A stretch of 64,000 nucleotides of DNA from Zeimonas sp032027205 (GTDB lineage: Bacteria; Pseudomonadota; Gammaproteobacteria; Burkholderiales; Burkholderiaceae_E): the NCBI GenBank assembly GCA_032027205.1, contig JAVSMN010000001.1, positions 2,279,254 to 2,343,253 on the forward strand, in the 5' to 3' direction. The notes below the pieces were generated by a model. The model saw only the letters and a list, made by a program, of their open reading frames with translations, ran no database searches and had not been told where the DNA came from. This document shows, one piece after another, positions 1 through 9,921 of the stretch (the first letter of the stretch is position 1; every line of letters starts with the position of its first letter). The translations under genes were made by a program, and so were the position numbers.

Positions 1-788
1 GCTCGTCACACGCGAGATGAAGGTGACGTGCCGAGGAACCCACCAGAGAGGCAAGGAGCGCCCTCTTTAGCGTTACCTCCGATCGGTAGAACCTGCTGCG
101 GCCGCCATTCGCATTGGCCTTGCTGGAAGCGTTACGGAGATCGCGCAGTTCATAGGCGACTGTTGCGTGACTTGGCGGTGACTGAACTCCATTGACGGAT
201 ACGGAATCGGACAGTCCGAAAGCGAGATCACTGAACCATTCGGCGAAGTTATCGCGCTCCCAGGGGGGTGAATTCGAGCCAGGAAAGACCGGTCGGTGTT
301 CGTTCGACGGGTCGGATCGGCCACCAGCGCGACGCTTCAGGTTCTTCTCGTTCGGACAGCGCCAAAAGAAACTCTGTGTTCGCAATTTCGACGTGCGCCG
401 CGAAATGCAGTCGCTCGCTCGCCGCGCAAGGTTCGACCGATTCAAGCGCTCTGCGGAACCGAGCGTTAAGCTGGGAGCAGCCTTGAAGCATGGTGCCCTC
501 GCCGTCGCAGTCGTTCGACTCGAACCACCAGGATCCAAGACGAACATCGTCGTCGCCCGGAACCCCTGTGAGTCGATCCACCGTCGCGCGTAGGTATGCG
601 GCGAGCACTGACGCGGTGCGAGGACTCGTGATGCCGGTTCGTTCGATACGCTCGTAGATGCTTGTCAGGGACGTGCCTGATTGATCCAGGCTCTTTCGCA
701 GACATTCGCCCACTTGCTTGAGCGTCAATCCACGTCGTGTTCTGACGTGCCGAAGGGCTTTCGGGCTAAGGACGAGTCTGGATTTCAC
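1..788 (-). pseudogene. XRE-type HTH regulator, apparently frameshifted and cut by the window edge
   Basis: The intact N-terminal part (788 down to a TAA at 249-251) is 179 aa. Residues about 9-60 look like a lambda-repressor-type helix-turn-helix (ALRHVRTRRGLTLKQVGE, then a second helix and an R/S-rich turn). The rest matches no family I recognise. A run of six G at 263-268 sits just before the stop. Shifting frame there gives a minus-strand reading frame that stays open for about 88 codons to base 1 and has normal protein-like composition (for example EWFSDLAFGLSDSV, then TVAYELRDLRNA). I therefore think the gene originally ran past the left edge and is broken by an indel in the G tract, or that the tract is miscalled. 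Whether it is functional is unknown. Confidence 0.5.
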
Positions 789-1169
789 GATCGGGCCGCG
801 CGGTCACTTGCAGGACGGATCGTAGGACGCAGAACGTTGTAAACAATTCAACTATTACAGCATCATTTTTATGCCGTAGGTGCTCGCGTGACGACTGCGG
901 GCCTGCGTTCGGCCCTATGCAGGGCGATGACTCGTTGAAGTCCTGTGGCGATCGCCCCCGCCCAGCGACAGCGGGGCGGCCAAGGAACGGGGGAACAGTT
1001 TCGGCTGCGACGCTTGAATCCTTAGCTCGCGGCTCATTGCTGTCGGGTTTTCGCATTCATCTGAATGACGATGCTGCCCTATCCTCGCCGGAGCCGTTCG
1101 GATCTCGTGCTCGGGACTGTTTGTGCGCATCCGGGGCGTCGTTCTCGATCAGTTGTTCTTCCGACCGCG
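789..1169. other. Intergenic region, 381 bp
   Basis: This lies between the XRE gene and the end of the TetR gene. Apart from the AT-rich promoter-like patch near 819-875 I see no convincing gene, repeat or RNA. The open frames here lack family resemblance and ribosome-binding sites. Confidence 0.5.
819..846 (-). promoter_or_regulatory. Possible sigma70 promoter of the XRE gene
   Basis: On the minus strand, TTGTTT (complement of 841-846) and TACGAT (complement of 819-824) are separated by 16 bp. They lie about 30 bp upstream of the ATG at 788, in an unusually AT-rich patch (about 838-875). Only a consensus-like match. Confidence 0.3.
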
Positions 1170-1931
1170 TTACGCGGTGTTTCCCCGTCGATTGCATGTG
1201 GACGCACGGGCGCCTCGCTCCCGTTCCCCGCGCGTTCGTTCCCGATCGTCCTGCGTAGCTTTTTGAGGTTGTACGCTCGGTGTGATCGTGGAGCCGTACA
1301 GCCGGTTTGCGCCGTCTTGACGCGCGTGCTGCGATGCGAGGCCCCCGCAGAGCAACAGTGCGACGGCCTCAGCAATTTCGGCCACGCCCCATTCACCGTT
1401 CGGCCGATGCCACTTCGTGACCCAGTTCGAAGCGCCCAGTATGCAGAAGACGGCGAATTTCGGATCGCACGCGGTGATGCTACCGTCATCGAGCCCGCTC
1501 CGTATGATCGACTGTAGCTTGCGTTCGAATCGAGTCCGTTTCTTAATGACCGTGGCAAGTTGCTCGTCGTTCAGAGAGCGTTCCTCGAGAATCACGACGC
1601 TGAAGCTCGTGTCGCAGATGATCGACGTCGTGTAGTCGATGATCGTGCGCCTGAGTTGCTCGAGCCCCGTGAGTTCGGGGTCGGAGCAAACCGCCGCGAT
1701 CGCTTGGTCCGCTGCGACGAGATGGCACTGGTAGAGCAGATCCTGCTTGTTCTTCACGTAGTAATACAGGGTCGCCTTCGAAATACCTAGCTGACGAGCC
1801 ACGTCGTCGAGGGACGTGCCGTGGTAGCCCTTGCGACGGAACTCAGCGGAAGCGACTTGATAGAGCATTTCGCGTTTCAGATCGCGCTGCTGCTCGGGGT
1901 TCAGGGAGGGGGTCTTCCATCGCGTGGCCAT
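1170..1931 (-). CDS. TetR/AcrR-family transcriptional regulator
   Basis: A 253-aa protein with a TetR DNA-binding domain near residues 15-62. The helix-turn-helix has the typical GTSLDDVARQLGISKATLYY pattern followed by VKNKQDLLYQC. The C-terminal half is the variable ligand-binding/dimer domain. I chose the start at MATRWKTPSL (1931) because the eight residues before it are not TetR-like. It is divergent from the hydratase/Liv operon, and a perfect palindrome overlaps that operon's promoter, so it is probably its repressor and may respond to a CoA thioester or aromatic acid (inference). Oddity: about 45 C-terminal residues form a very basic, low-complexity tail (RERTRGERERGAR), making it longer than a usual 190-220 aa TetR. 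This may be a read-through extension. Confidence 0.85.
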   Translation of the reverse strand: MATRWKTPSLNPEQQRDLKREMLYQVASAEFRRKGYHGTSLDDVARQLGISKATLYYYVKNKQDLLYQCHLVAADQAIAAVCSDPELTGLEQLRRTIIDYTTSIICDTSFSVVILEERSLNDEQLATVIKKRTRFERKLQSIIRSGLDDGSITACDPKFAVFCILGASNWVTKWHRPNGEWGVAEIAEAVALLLCGGLASQHARQDGANRLYGSTITPSVQPQKATQDDRERTRGERERGARASTCNRRGNTA

Positions 1932-2038
1932 AGGTCTCTCGCAGGCGCAGGGCATTGAATGGCAGCCTCATCGCTCGGCGGTGGGCCGACTCTCATTGTG
2001 CCGCACTGCTACTCCTGTGCGACTTGGCTTTCACAATT

Positions 2039-2054
2039 TCGACTCTAGAGTTGA
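2039..2054. promoter_or_regulatory. Probable TetR operator palindrome
   Basis: ACTCTAGAGT (2042-2051) is a perfect 10-bp palindrome. It extends to 16 bp with one mismatched pair (TCGACTCTAGAGTTGA). It lies in the divergent tetR-hydratase interval and overlaps the -35 hexamer, the expected position for repression. Confidence 0.5.
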
Positions 2055-2080
2055 CAACTCGCACGCGCTCAACGGATAGT
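2051..2080 (+). promoter_or_regulatory. Promoter of the hydratase-Liv-ligase operon
   Basis: A perfect TTGACA (2051-2056) is followed after 18 bp by GATAGT (2075-2080). The downstream gene has a strong ribosome-binding site GGAGG (2098-2102), nine bases before its ATG. Confidence 0.5.
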
Positions 2081-2111
2081 CCGAATCGGAACTAACTGGA
2101 GGCGAAGGGGT

Positions 2112-2972
2112 ATGTCGCAGTCACCGCCTGCCGGAGCGAAGGCCCAATGGAATTCGCGCTGGGCGCCCGCGGGTTTTTCGTACCGACCGCGAATCGTTCG
2201 TCACGACCAGCAGTACCAGCGATCCCGACTTGCAGCATCTGACGTTGACGCCGCCCGTTATGGCGAGCATTGCGAAGTGGCGCTGTTCGGCCTCGACTGC
2301 TTTGAGGCGATGGTCGCTGAAGGGCTGGATATCGACGGCTATGTCTTTCTCTCTCAGGTGTTCCGATCGATCGTGCCCGTTTTGCTCGACGAGCCTTTGA
2401 CGCTCACGGGGCATGTTCGCAGCCTCGCGGAGGTCAACAAGGGCCATCTCGTCACTGAGGCGTTCCACTTCACCAACGCGCGTGACGAGGTCTGCATTGA
2501 AACCGAGCTGCGCGGCTTGTTGACCGACGATCCCGGACTCCGCGGTGTCGATCGTTCGCACGCGCCGAGGATTCCCGAACAGGAAAGGCTACCCGACGTG
2601 CGCTGGACGCACCTGCGCGACAAGCAGCTCACGCCGCAGAAGGTGCGGGTCTTCTCCCAGGACATCGGCAATCTCATCCATTTCGACGAGGACTACGCGC
2701 GTAGCCACGGCTTCCGTGCGCCGCTCGCGCAGGGCGTGATGTCCGCGGTCTGGCTGCTCTCGACTCTCGTTGAGGAGCGTGTGCCGACGAGCTTTGAAGT
2801 CGAGTTCCGCTACTTGCGACCCGTGTTTTGGGACTCGCCGGCCAGTCTGTGGGTGCATCGCGCGTCGGACGGCACGATTCGCATGGCGCAATCGCGAAAC
2901 GACGAAGGGAAACCGACAGCGGACATGATCGTGCACGCCGTGTCCTTCGCCCCGCCCTGCACAGGGAAATGA
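2112..2972 (+). CDS. MaoC-like (R)-hydratase / hot-dog-fold dehydratase
   Basis: A 286-aa double hot-dog protein. The second half (about residues 165-285) carries a hydratase-2 type motif around residues 181-192 (FSQDIGNLIHFD) and the downstream helix ARSHGFRAPLAQGVM typical of MaoC proteins. The usual catalytic pair is Asp and His five residues apart. Here D184 and H190 are six apart, so activity should be checked. The likely role is hydration of an enoyl-CoA or dehydration of a hydroxyacyl-CoA. It is the first gene of a tightly packed operon with an ABC importer and an acyl-CoA ligase; the next gene starts 4 bp after its stop. This suggests catabolism of an imported acid through CoA thioesters. 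The substrate cannot be told from sequence. Confidence 0.75.
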   Translation: MSQSPPAGAKAQWNSRWAPAGFSYRPRIVRHDQQYQRSRLAASDVDAARYGEHCEVALFGLDCFEAMVAEGLDIDGYVFLSQVFRSIVPVLLDEPLTLTGHVRSLAEVNKGHLVTEAFHFTNARDEVCIETELRGLLTDDPGLRGVDRSHAPRIPEQERLPDVRWTHLRDKQLTPQKVRVFSQDIGNLIHFDEDYARSHGFRAPLAQGVMSAVWLLSTLVEERVPTSFEVEFRYLRPVFWDSPASLWVHRASDGTIRMAQSRNDEGKPTADMIVHAVSFAPPCTGK

Positions 2973-2976
2973 GCCG

Positions 2977-3861
2977 ATGGCGGCGATTCTCGTCCAGCTC
3001 GCGATCTCCGGTCTGCTGCTCGGTGGAATCTACGCGCTGATTTCCATCGGCCTAACGCTGATCTTCGGAGTGTCGCGCATCAAGAACTTCGCGCATGGTG
3101 ACTTCGTGATGGTCGGCATGTACCTGACGTATTTTTTGAGTACATGGACCGGGCTCGATTCGTACTACATGCTCTTCGCGGTGACGCCGCTGATGTTCGT
3201 GTTCGGCCTGATCCTGTCGCGTCTGATCATCCAACCCATTCAGGGCGCGCCACAGGTGGCGCAGATCTTCGCGACCGTCGGCCTCGGGCTCGTGCTGCAG
3301 AACCTGATGTTGATGATCTTCGGCGCCGACTTTCGTACTACATCTTCGGTGCTGTCGGGCAAGGTCTTCCGGATCGGCGAGGTCGCCTTGCCCGCCTCGC
3401 TTCTTATCGCGTTCACGCTGGCCATGGCAGCGATCATCGCGATCTACGTGTTCCTGAAAACCTCGTATCTCGGCAAGGCGATGCGCGCCGTCGCTCAGGA
3501 CCGCCGCGCCGCGGCGCTGATGTGCATCAACGTCAAGTCGGTTGATCTTTTCACCTTCGGACTCGGCGCCGCCTGCGCCGGCTTCACCGGTGTGTTGCTG
3601 GCGCCGCTCTTTCCGGTGTTCCCGATGATCGGCCTTGATCTCGTGCTCATCGCATTCGTCGTCGTCGTGCTCGGCGGGCTCGGCAGCGTCACCGGGGCCC
3701 TGGTCGGCGGGCTCGCGATCGGCCTCATCGAAACCTTCAGTGGCTTCTTCATCGGTTCGGAGATGCGGCAGATCGCCTATTTCGTCGTGTTTCTGGTTGT
3801 TCTTCTCGTGCGTCCCGCCGGCCTCTTCGGCCAGCGCGGTTCCGAAAAGCTCGCCGGCTGA
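2977..3861 (+). CDS. livH: Branched-chain amino acid-type ABC transporter permease (LivH family)
   Basis: A 294-aa inner-membrane protein with about eight hydrophobic segments. It has the LivH hallmarks: an N-terminal helix running into GIYALISIGLTLIFGVSRIKN-type sequence, a cytoplasmic loop MRAVAQDRRAAALMCINV that contacts the ATPase, and the C-terminal GGLGSVTGALVGG motif. LivH forms the translocation pore with LivM. It begins 5 bp after the hydratase and ends 5 bp before livM. Because the operon also encodes a hydratase and an acyl-CoA ligase, the substrate is probably not leucine. Many Liv-type systems import aromatic or other organic acids (inference). Confidence 0.9.
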   Translation: MAAILVQLAISGLLLGGIYALISIGLTLIFGVSRIKNFAHGDFVMVGMYLTYFLSTWTGLDSYYMLFAVTPLMFVFGLILSRLIIQPIQGAPQVAQIFATVGLGLVLQNLMLMIFGADFRTTSSVLSGKVFRIGEVALPASLLIAFTLAMAAIIAIYVFLKTSYLGKAMRAVAQDRRAAALMCINVKSVDLFTFGLGAACAGFTGVLLAPLFPVFPMIGLDLVLIAFVVVVLGGLGSVTGALVGGLAIGLIETFSGFFIGSEMRQIAYFVVFLVVLLVRPAGLFGQRGSEKLAG

Positions 3862-3866
3862 CCGTT

Positions 3867-4899
3867 ATGAGAATGATCATCGCCCTGGCGCCCTACCGAC
3901 CGACGCGCGGCGGTCTGCTGCTCTCCATTTTTGTCGCCGGCACGCTGGGCGTGCTGCCGCTGATCGTCAATGACTCGTACTCGCTGCATTTCATCTGGAA
4001 GATAGTGTTCTGGGCGACGGTCGCGGCCGCATGGAACATCGCGGGCGGCTACGCCGGGCAGCTCTCGCTCGGGCATGCCGCGTTCTTCGGGCTCGGCGCC
4101 TACACCTCGACGCTTCTGTACCTGAACGGTGTGTCGCCGTGGATCGGCATGTTCGTCGGGGGTGCGGTCGCGGCGGGCTTCGCGCTGATTCTGGGCATGC
4201 TCACGCTGCGGCTCCAAGGTCCGTTCTTCGCGCTGGCGTCGATCGCTTTTGCCGAAGTGCTGCGCATCGTCGTGGTGAACTGGCGCTCGCTCACCGGAGG
4301 CGCCGAAGGCATTTCGCTGCCTTTTTCTCCGGGGCTGGTGAACATGATGTTCACCAGCCGCACGGCGTATGTCTACATCATGCTGATGGTCCTGCTTGCC
4401 GCGTTCCTGATCACGTATGTGCTCGAGCGCTCGTGGCTCGGCTATTCGCTCGCCGCCATGCGCGAAAACGAGGAAGCCGCAGAGGCACTCGGCGTGGACA
4501 CGATCTGGATGAAGCTTGTCTCAATCGGCCTGTCGGCTTTCGTCTGCGCGGTCGCCGGCACGATGTACGCGCATTACATCCTATTGATCGAGCCGTCGAC
4601 CGTGTTGGGCATCGGCTTCTCGATCGAGATCGCGCTGATGGCGATCATCGGCGGGCTCGGCACACCGCTCGGCCCGCTACTCGGCGCCGTGCTGATCGTC
4701 CCGCTCAGTGAGTATCTGCGCGCCGAGTTCGGCGGCAGCCTGCAGGGGCTGTACCTTCTCATCTACGGCGCCATCCTGATCATCATGGTGATGTTCATGC
4801 CACTAGGGCTAATGAGCGTCCTTCGCGAGCCGCGCGCAACTGTGCGCCGGCTGAGCGCGGCCTTCGGCGCGGGGACGCGCGAACGAAGACGCCAGCGGA

Positions 4900-4916
<17 letters not shown>
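3867..4916 (+). CDS. livM: Branched-chain amino acid-type ABC transporter permease (LivM family)
   Basis: A 349-aa membrane permease and partner of LivH. Visible LivM features are the AAWNIAGGYAGQLSLGHAAF motif near residues 50-70, a cytoplasmic coupling loop MRENEEAAEALGVD near residue 200, and a C-terminal GGLGTPLGPLLGA motif. The last 30 residues are cytoplasmic and basic (RERRRQR). It overlaps the ATPase gene by 17 bp if the GTG start of that gene is used, indicating translational coupling. Confidence 0.9.
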
Positions 4917-5617
<701 letters not shown>

Positions 5618-5631
<14 letters not shown>

Positions 5632-6319
5632 GAGACTCGAAGCCTTCTACGGCGAGGTGCAAGCGCTCTTTGGCGTCGACATCGAAGTTCGCGAAGGAGA
5701 GGTCGTTTCGGTCGTCGGTGCCAATGCGGCGGGGAAGACGACGCTGCTGAACGCGATTTCCGGGACGATCGAGCGGGAAGGTAACGTCGTTTTTGGCGGC
5801 GAATCGATCGGTCGGCTGCCAGCGTACAAGGTCGCGCTCCGTGGCCTAGTCCAAGTGCCCGAAGGTCGACGTCTGTTCCCGTTCATGACGGTGCAGGAGA
5901 ACCTTGAACTGGGTGCGTTCCATCCGGCAGCGCGGGGGCACTGTGGCGAGAACCTGGAGAAGGTCTACACGCTGATGCCGCGGTTGCGCGAACGAGCCGA
6001 TCAGCTCGCAGGTTCGATGAGTGGTGGCGAGCAACAGATGTGCGCGATCGGCCGTGCAGTGATGGCTATGCCGCGCGCGATCATGTTCGACGAGCCGACG
6101 CTGGGGCTGGCGCCGATCATGGTGGACGTCGTCTTTCGTCTGATCCGCGAGATCAAGGCGACCGGCACGACGATCCTGCTCGTCGAGCAGAACGTTAAGC
6201 ACTCGTTGTCGATGTCGGACCGCGGCTACGTGCTTGAGAATGGACGCATCGCTCTCGAGGGATCGGCGCAGGCACTGCTGAAAGACCCGCGGTTGAAAGA
6301 AGCCTACTTGGGCGGTTGA
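5618..6319 (+). CDS. livF: ABC transporter ATP-binding protein (LivF family)
   Basis: A 233-aa ATPase and second nucleotide-binding subunit. I chose the GTG at 5618 because family members start at LRVERLEAFYG and a strong Shine-Dalgarno sequence GGGGAGG (5605-5611) lies seven bases upstream. The longer in-frame ORF from 5546 is read inside livG. Walker A is GANAAGKTT (Ala where most have Gly), the signature is MSGGEQQM, Walker B is AIMFDEPTLGL, and the C-terminus RGYVLENGRIALEG is typical LivF. It overlaps livG by 14 bp. Confidence 0.92.
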
Positions 6320-6398
6320 AGCTACGCGAACGATGACGGGAACCCGGTCTCCGCTCCCGGCGGAAAGGGCGGGCATATTTAATCAGCGAGGAGATGAC

Positions 6399-7646
6399 AT
6401 GAGGTGGAAATCATCGATCTACGCGGTGGCGTTCGCAGCCGTTTGTGCCATCACGCCAGTGCATGCCGAAGACTTGAAGATTGGGGTGCTGTTTCCGCTG
6501 TCGGGTCCGATGGCGTTAATTGGCAATGAGGCGCTCCAGGCCTCCGAAGTCGCGCGCGACATGATCAACGAGCGCGGGGGCGTGCTCGGACGCAAGGTGA
6601 TGTACGCCGTGTCCGATGCTCCGGCCCCGACGGCGGCGAACGCCGAAGCCACGCGGCTCATAGTTCGCGAGAAGGTGCCGCTCATTGCGGGCAGCTATGC
6701 GAGTTCGCTCAGTCTCGCGGCGAGCGAGGTGGCCGAGCGTGAAGGCGCGCTGTACTGGGAGACAATCGCGGTCGCCGACAAGATCACGCAGCGCAATTAC
6801 CGAAACATCGTCCGGCTGACCTTCAACGCGTCAATGATGGGTGAGACGGCTGCAGACTTTGCAAAGGAGTTGTCAGGCAAACTCGGCAAGGAGCCGAAGG
6901 ATCTTCGCGTCGCGGTGATCTCCGAGGACTCTGAGTTCGGGCAATCGGTGGGCGATGCTGCCGCGAAGCGGGTGAAGTCGCTCGGGTTGAACCTCGTCTC
7001 GAACGAGCACTATAGCCGCACCGTAACCGATCTTTCGTCACTCGTTCTAAGCCTGAAGGCGGCGCGCCCCGATGCGGTAATCGCCACCTCCTATCTGAAC
7101 GACGCAATCCTGTTCTGGCGCCAAGCGCGTGAACTCGACCTAAACGTCGGCGCGATGATCGGAATCGGCACTGGGTATGCGCTGCCCGACTTCCTGTCCG
7201 CAACCGGCGCCAATACCGAGGGTCTCTTCGATATCGACGCTCCGGCCTCGCCGAACGTCTCGAATTTGCCGCCGGCGACGCAGAAGCTCTATGGAGAGTT
7301 CGTTGAGCGCTTCCGTGCCAAGACCAAGCGCGATCCGGGGCCGCTTGCGCTGATCTCGTTCGGTGGCTTCTGGACGCTGTTCACTGACGTGATACCGCGA
7401 GCCGGCTCGACTGAGATCGACGCTTTGCGCAAGGCAGCGTACGAGACCGATCTGCCGATGGGCACCTTGCTGACCGGCGCAGGCGTCCGGCTCAAGCCGC
7501 TCGGCGACAAGGAGCAGGGGCAGAACACGCGCGCGCTGATCTCCGTCATGCAATGGCAGGGCGGCAAACTGCAAACCGTCTGGCCTAAGGATGTGGCCGG
7601 CGCCGAGATCAAACAGGTTCCGCTGCAAAAATGGCGTGACCGCTGA
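6399..7646 (+). CDS. Periplasmic ABC substrate-binding protein (LivK-like, type I)
   Basis: A 415-aa binding protein. The ATG at 6399 follows a ribosome-binding site AGCGAGGAG and gives a clean Sec signal peptide (MRWKSS, then a hydrophobic stretch, cleavage after VHA). The mature protein opens with DLKIGVLFPLSGPMALIG, the standard start of type I ligand-binding domains of the amino acid/amide family. The two-lobed fold spans residues about 24-400. It delivers the substrate to LivHM. An 80-bp gap after livF suggests it may be translated at a separate, higher level, as is common for binding proteins. Confidence 0.92.
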   Translation: MRWKSSIYAVAFAAVCAITPVHAEDLKIGVLFPLSGPMALIGNEALQASEVARDMINERGGVLGRKVMYAVSDAPAPTAANAEATRLIVREKVPLIAGSYASSLSLAASEVAEREGALYWETIAVADKITQRNYRNIVRLTFNASMMGETAADFAKELSGKLGKEPKDLRVAVISEDSEFGQSVGDAAAKRVKSLGLNLVSNEHYSRTVTDLSSLVLSLKAARPDAVIATSYLNDAILFWRQARELDLNVGAMIGIGTGYALPDFLSATGANTEGLFDIDAPASPNVSNLPPATQKLYGEFVERFRAKTKRDPGPLALISFGGFWTLFTDVIPRAGSTEIDALRKAAYETDLPMGTLLTGAGVRLKPLGDKEQGQNTRALISVMQWQGGKLQTVWPKDVAGAEIKQVPLQKWRDR

Positions 7647-7721
7647 CTTTGTCGCGGCTCAACCACCGGACGCGGGAACGCCCCCTGAAAAAGCGTCCGG
7701 CACTCCAGACTCGCACTGAAG

Positions 7722-9338
7722 ATGATCACCCCGATTGATCAGTTACGCGACGCTGCGCTGTCAAACGAATCCGCGCGCATACATTGCGACGACGAATCGT
7801 TGACCTACGCACGGCTCTTGGCGCGCAGCCTAAGCTGCGCGCAGGCACTGCTCGATTTCGGCATCCGGCGCGGCGACCGGATTGCATTCTGGTTGCCTAA
7901 CAGTCTCGCGTATCTCGAGCTGTTGTATGCGTGCATGCATGTGGGGGCGATCGCGGTGTCGATCAACACCCGGTTCCGGCGCGCGGAGGTCGAATCGATC
8001 CTCGAGCGTACCCGTGCAAACGCACTGGTTGCGATGCCGGCATTTCGCCGGGTTCCCTTTCTCGAGATCCTCCGGGAACTCGACCCGGAGCGCATCGCGT
8101 CGCTTAGGCTCGCGATACTTTGTGGGGAGGCGCCCGCGAACGGTCGCTTCGGCGCTGGGGAGACTTCAATCGGCAATCCTCAGTTTCCCCTAACGAAGGC
8201 GCGCACTGTGCGTCACGAGGAGATGCTATCGGCACCCATGGCCGAAAGCGCCGCGGACGCGTCGCTTCCCTGCGCCATCTTCCCGACTTCCGGCACGACG
8301 AGTAAGCCGAAGTTCGCGCTGCACCAACAAGGCTCGGTCGCCCGCCACTCTGCGTACGTCGCCTCCGCCTTCGGCTACGACGAGGGAGCCCACCTGCTGC
8401 AAGCGATTCCCTTCTGCGGCATCTTCGGTTTTAGTCAAATGATGGCGACGGTGGCGGGCCGGTCCTGCGTCACGTTGATGCCGCTTTTCGACGCAGTGCA
8501 GGCGGGCGCGTTGATCCGAGAGCGCCGGGTGACGCACCTGAACGGCCCCGACGATCTCATCAAGCGTCTGCTCGACGCCTTTCCCGACCCACGGCCCTTT
8601 CCGAGCCTGCGTGAATGCCTGATCGCCTCGTTCAATCCGACGCTCGCCGGGCTACCCGAGGAAGCGGAACGTCGTGGAATCCGAATGACGAACGGATTCG
8701 GCATGAGCGAAATCTTCTCGTTCTTTTCCCGACCGCCGCCCGACGCACCGCTGTCGCTGCGCAAGCTTCCTGGCGGCATGCCGATCAATCCGGTCGCCCG
8801 TGTGCGGGTGCGTGACGAAGACACGAGCGCGATCCTGCCACCGGGCGAAGTCGGATCGCTAGAGGTCTTCTCCGACACGCTGTTTTGCGAGTATTACGGT
8901 GATCCTGCGGCTACCCGCGCGGCATTCACCGACGACGGCTACTTTATTACCGGCGATCTGGCGAGCGTTCAATCGGACGGCAGCTTCTTGTTCAAGGGTC
9001 GCAAGGGCGACTTCCTGCGGCTCGGCGGCTTCCTAGTCGATCCCGCCGAGATCGAACGTATCCTCCAGCAGGCGGCCGGCGTCCAGACGGTGGTTGTCGT
9101 GGAGGTCTCCACCGCGCGCGGCAACAAGGCGGTAGCGTTCGTGCGCACGGCTGGCGACGCACCACTTGACACCGACGCTTTGTACATGCTGGCACGTACG
9201 GAACTTGCCGACTTCAAGGTACCCACCCTCTTCGTACAGGTCAGCGAGTTCCCCGTTGCGATGAGCCCCAACGGCGAGAAAATCCAGCGCGCAAAGCTCA
9301 AGCTGCGCGCGGTTGAGGCGCTGGCCACCGCTCGCTGA
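7722..9338 (+). CDS. Class I adenylate-forming acyl-CoA synthetase/ligase
   Basis: A 538-aa AMP-forming enzyme that would activate a carboxylic acid with ATP and CoA. Motifs seen: the P-loop-like FPTSGTTSKPK (Ser replaces the usual Gly before KPK), NGFGMSEI, YFITGDL with the downstream hinge FKGRKGDFLRLGG, and the A10 region SPNGEKIQR with the catalytic Lys. An N-terminal domain and small C-terminal lid of standard length are present. It is the last gene of the hydratase-Liv operon, 75 bp after the binding protein. The natural reading is that imported acid is converted here to its CoA ester and then acted on by the hydratase. The substrate is unknown. Confidence 0.88.
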   Translation: MITPIDQLRDAALSNESARIHCDDESLTYARLLARSLSCAQALLDFGIRRGDRIAFWLPNSLAYLELLYACMHVGAIAVSINTRFRRAEVESILERTRANALVAMPAFRRVPFLEILRELDPERIASLRLAILCGEAPANGRFGAGETSIGNPQFPLTKARTVRHEEMLSAPMAESAADASLPCAIFPTSGTTSKPKFALHQQGSVARHSAYVASAFGYDEGAHLLQAIPFCGIFGFSQMMATVAGRSCVTLMPLFDAVQAGALIRERRVTHLNGPDDLIKRLLDAFPDPRPFPSLRECLIASFNPTLAGLPEEAERRGIRMTNGFGMSEIFSFFSRPPPDAPLSLRKLPGGMPINPVARVRVRDEDTSAILPPGEVGSLEVFSDTLFCEYYGDPAATRAAFTDDGYFITGDLASVQSDGSFLFKGRKGDFLRLGGFLVDPAEIERILQQAAGVQTVVVVEVSTARGNKAVAFVRTAGDAPLDTDALYMLARTELADFKVPTLFVQVSEFPVAMSPNGEKIQRAKLKLRAVEALATAR

Positions 9339-9438
9339 AGCTCCGATCCCATTGCCCCAACGGATGGCTGTCCGAGAAGCACGGTAGGTCGCCTTGAACC
9401 GTTAGACGAACCGCTGCCTCCAGCACTGTGCTGAACAA

Positions 9439-9876
9439 CTACGACCGCATTTCGGCCAAGTGTTTCTGCAGTTGACGCTTCCCTACGTCTCGTAAGGAAA
9501 GCAGCCTTGCCTGATGCTCGGGCCTCGGCCTAGATACGCCGTTCTCCCAGTTGTAGATCGTCTGATCCGTAACGCCCATCAACCTGGCGAGATCCGCGGC
9601 GGAAATACTCAGGCGCCTGCGCGTCGAGACGAGCCCCTTCGGCACAAACCGCACTTTCCTTGCTGGCATCGCTTCGGGCGACGCTGGCTCGGAATCCAGC
9701 TTCCTCTTCGCGAGCGCGGATACATTGCGCTCAAGCGCCTTCAGTTGGGCTTTCAAGGCCGCGATTTCCCTCTTGTGATGCGTAACTAGCCTCCGCGTTT
9801 GCTCAAGATGTAAGCGTATCTCCCTTCGCGAGACACGCGTGATTTCGTCCTTAAGAATCTTGGCGATGTTAGGCAT
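9439..9876 (-). CDS. XRE-family HTH protein with N-terminal coiled coil
   Basis: A 145-aa protein starting at MPNIAKILKDEITRVSRREI, the usual start of this small family; an in-frame longer version begins at 9921. Residues about 25-55 form a basic coiled coil (REIAALKAQLKALERNV). The C-terminal half is a Cro/C1-type helix-turn-helix (ISAADLARLMGVTDQTIYNWENG) ending with QLQKHLAEM. Proteins of this type are common orphan regulators in Burkholderiales. Its target is not evident. It stands alone, convergent with the ligase gene. Confidence 0.75.
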   Translation of the reverse strand: MPNIAKILKDEITRVSRREIRLHLEQTRRLVTHHKREIAALKAQLKALERNVSALAKRKLDSEPASPEAMPARKVRFVPKGLVSTRRRLSISAADLARLMGVTDQTIYNWENGVSRPRPEHQARLLSLRDVGKRQLQKHLAEMRS

Positions 9877-9921
9877 CTGCACACCCAAAGAGACTTCGAC
9901 CCGAACGTACACTTCGGGCAA

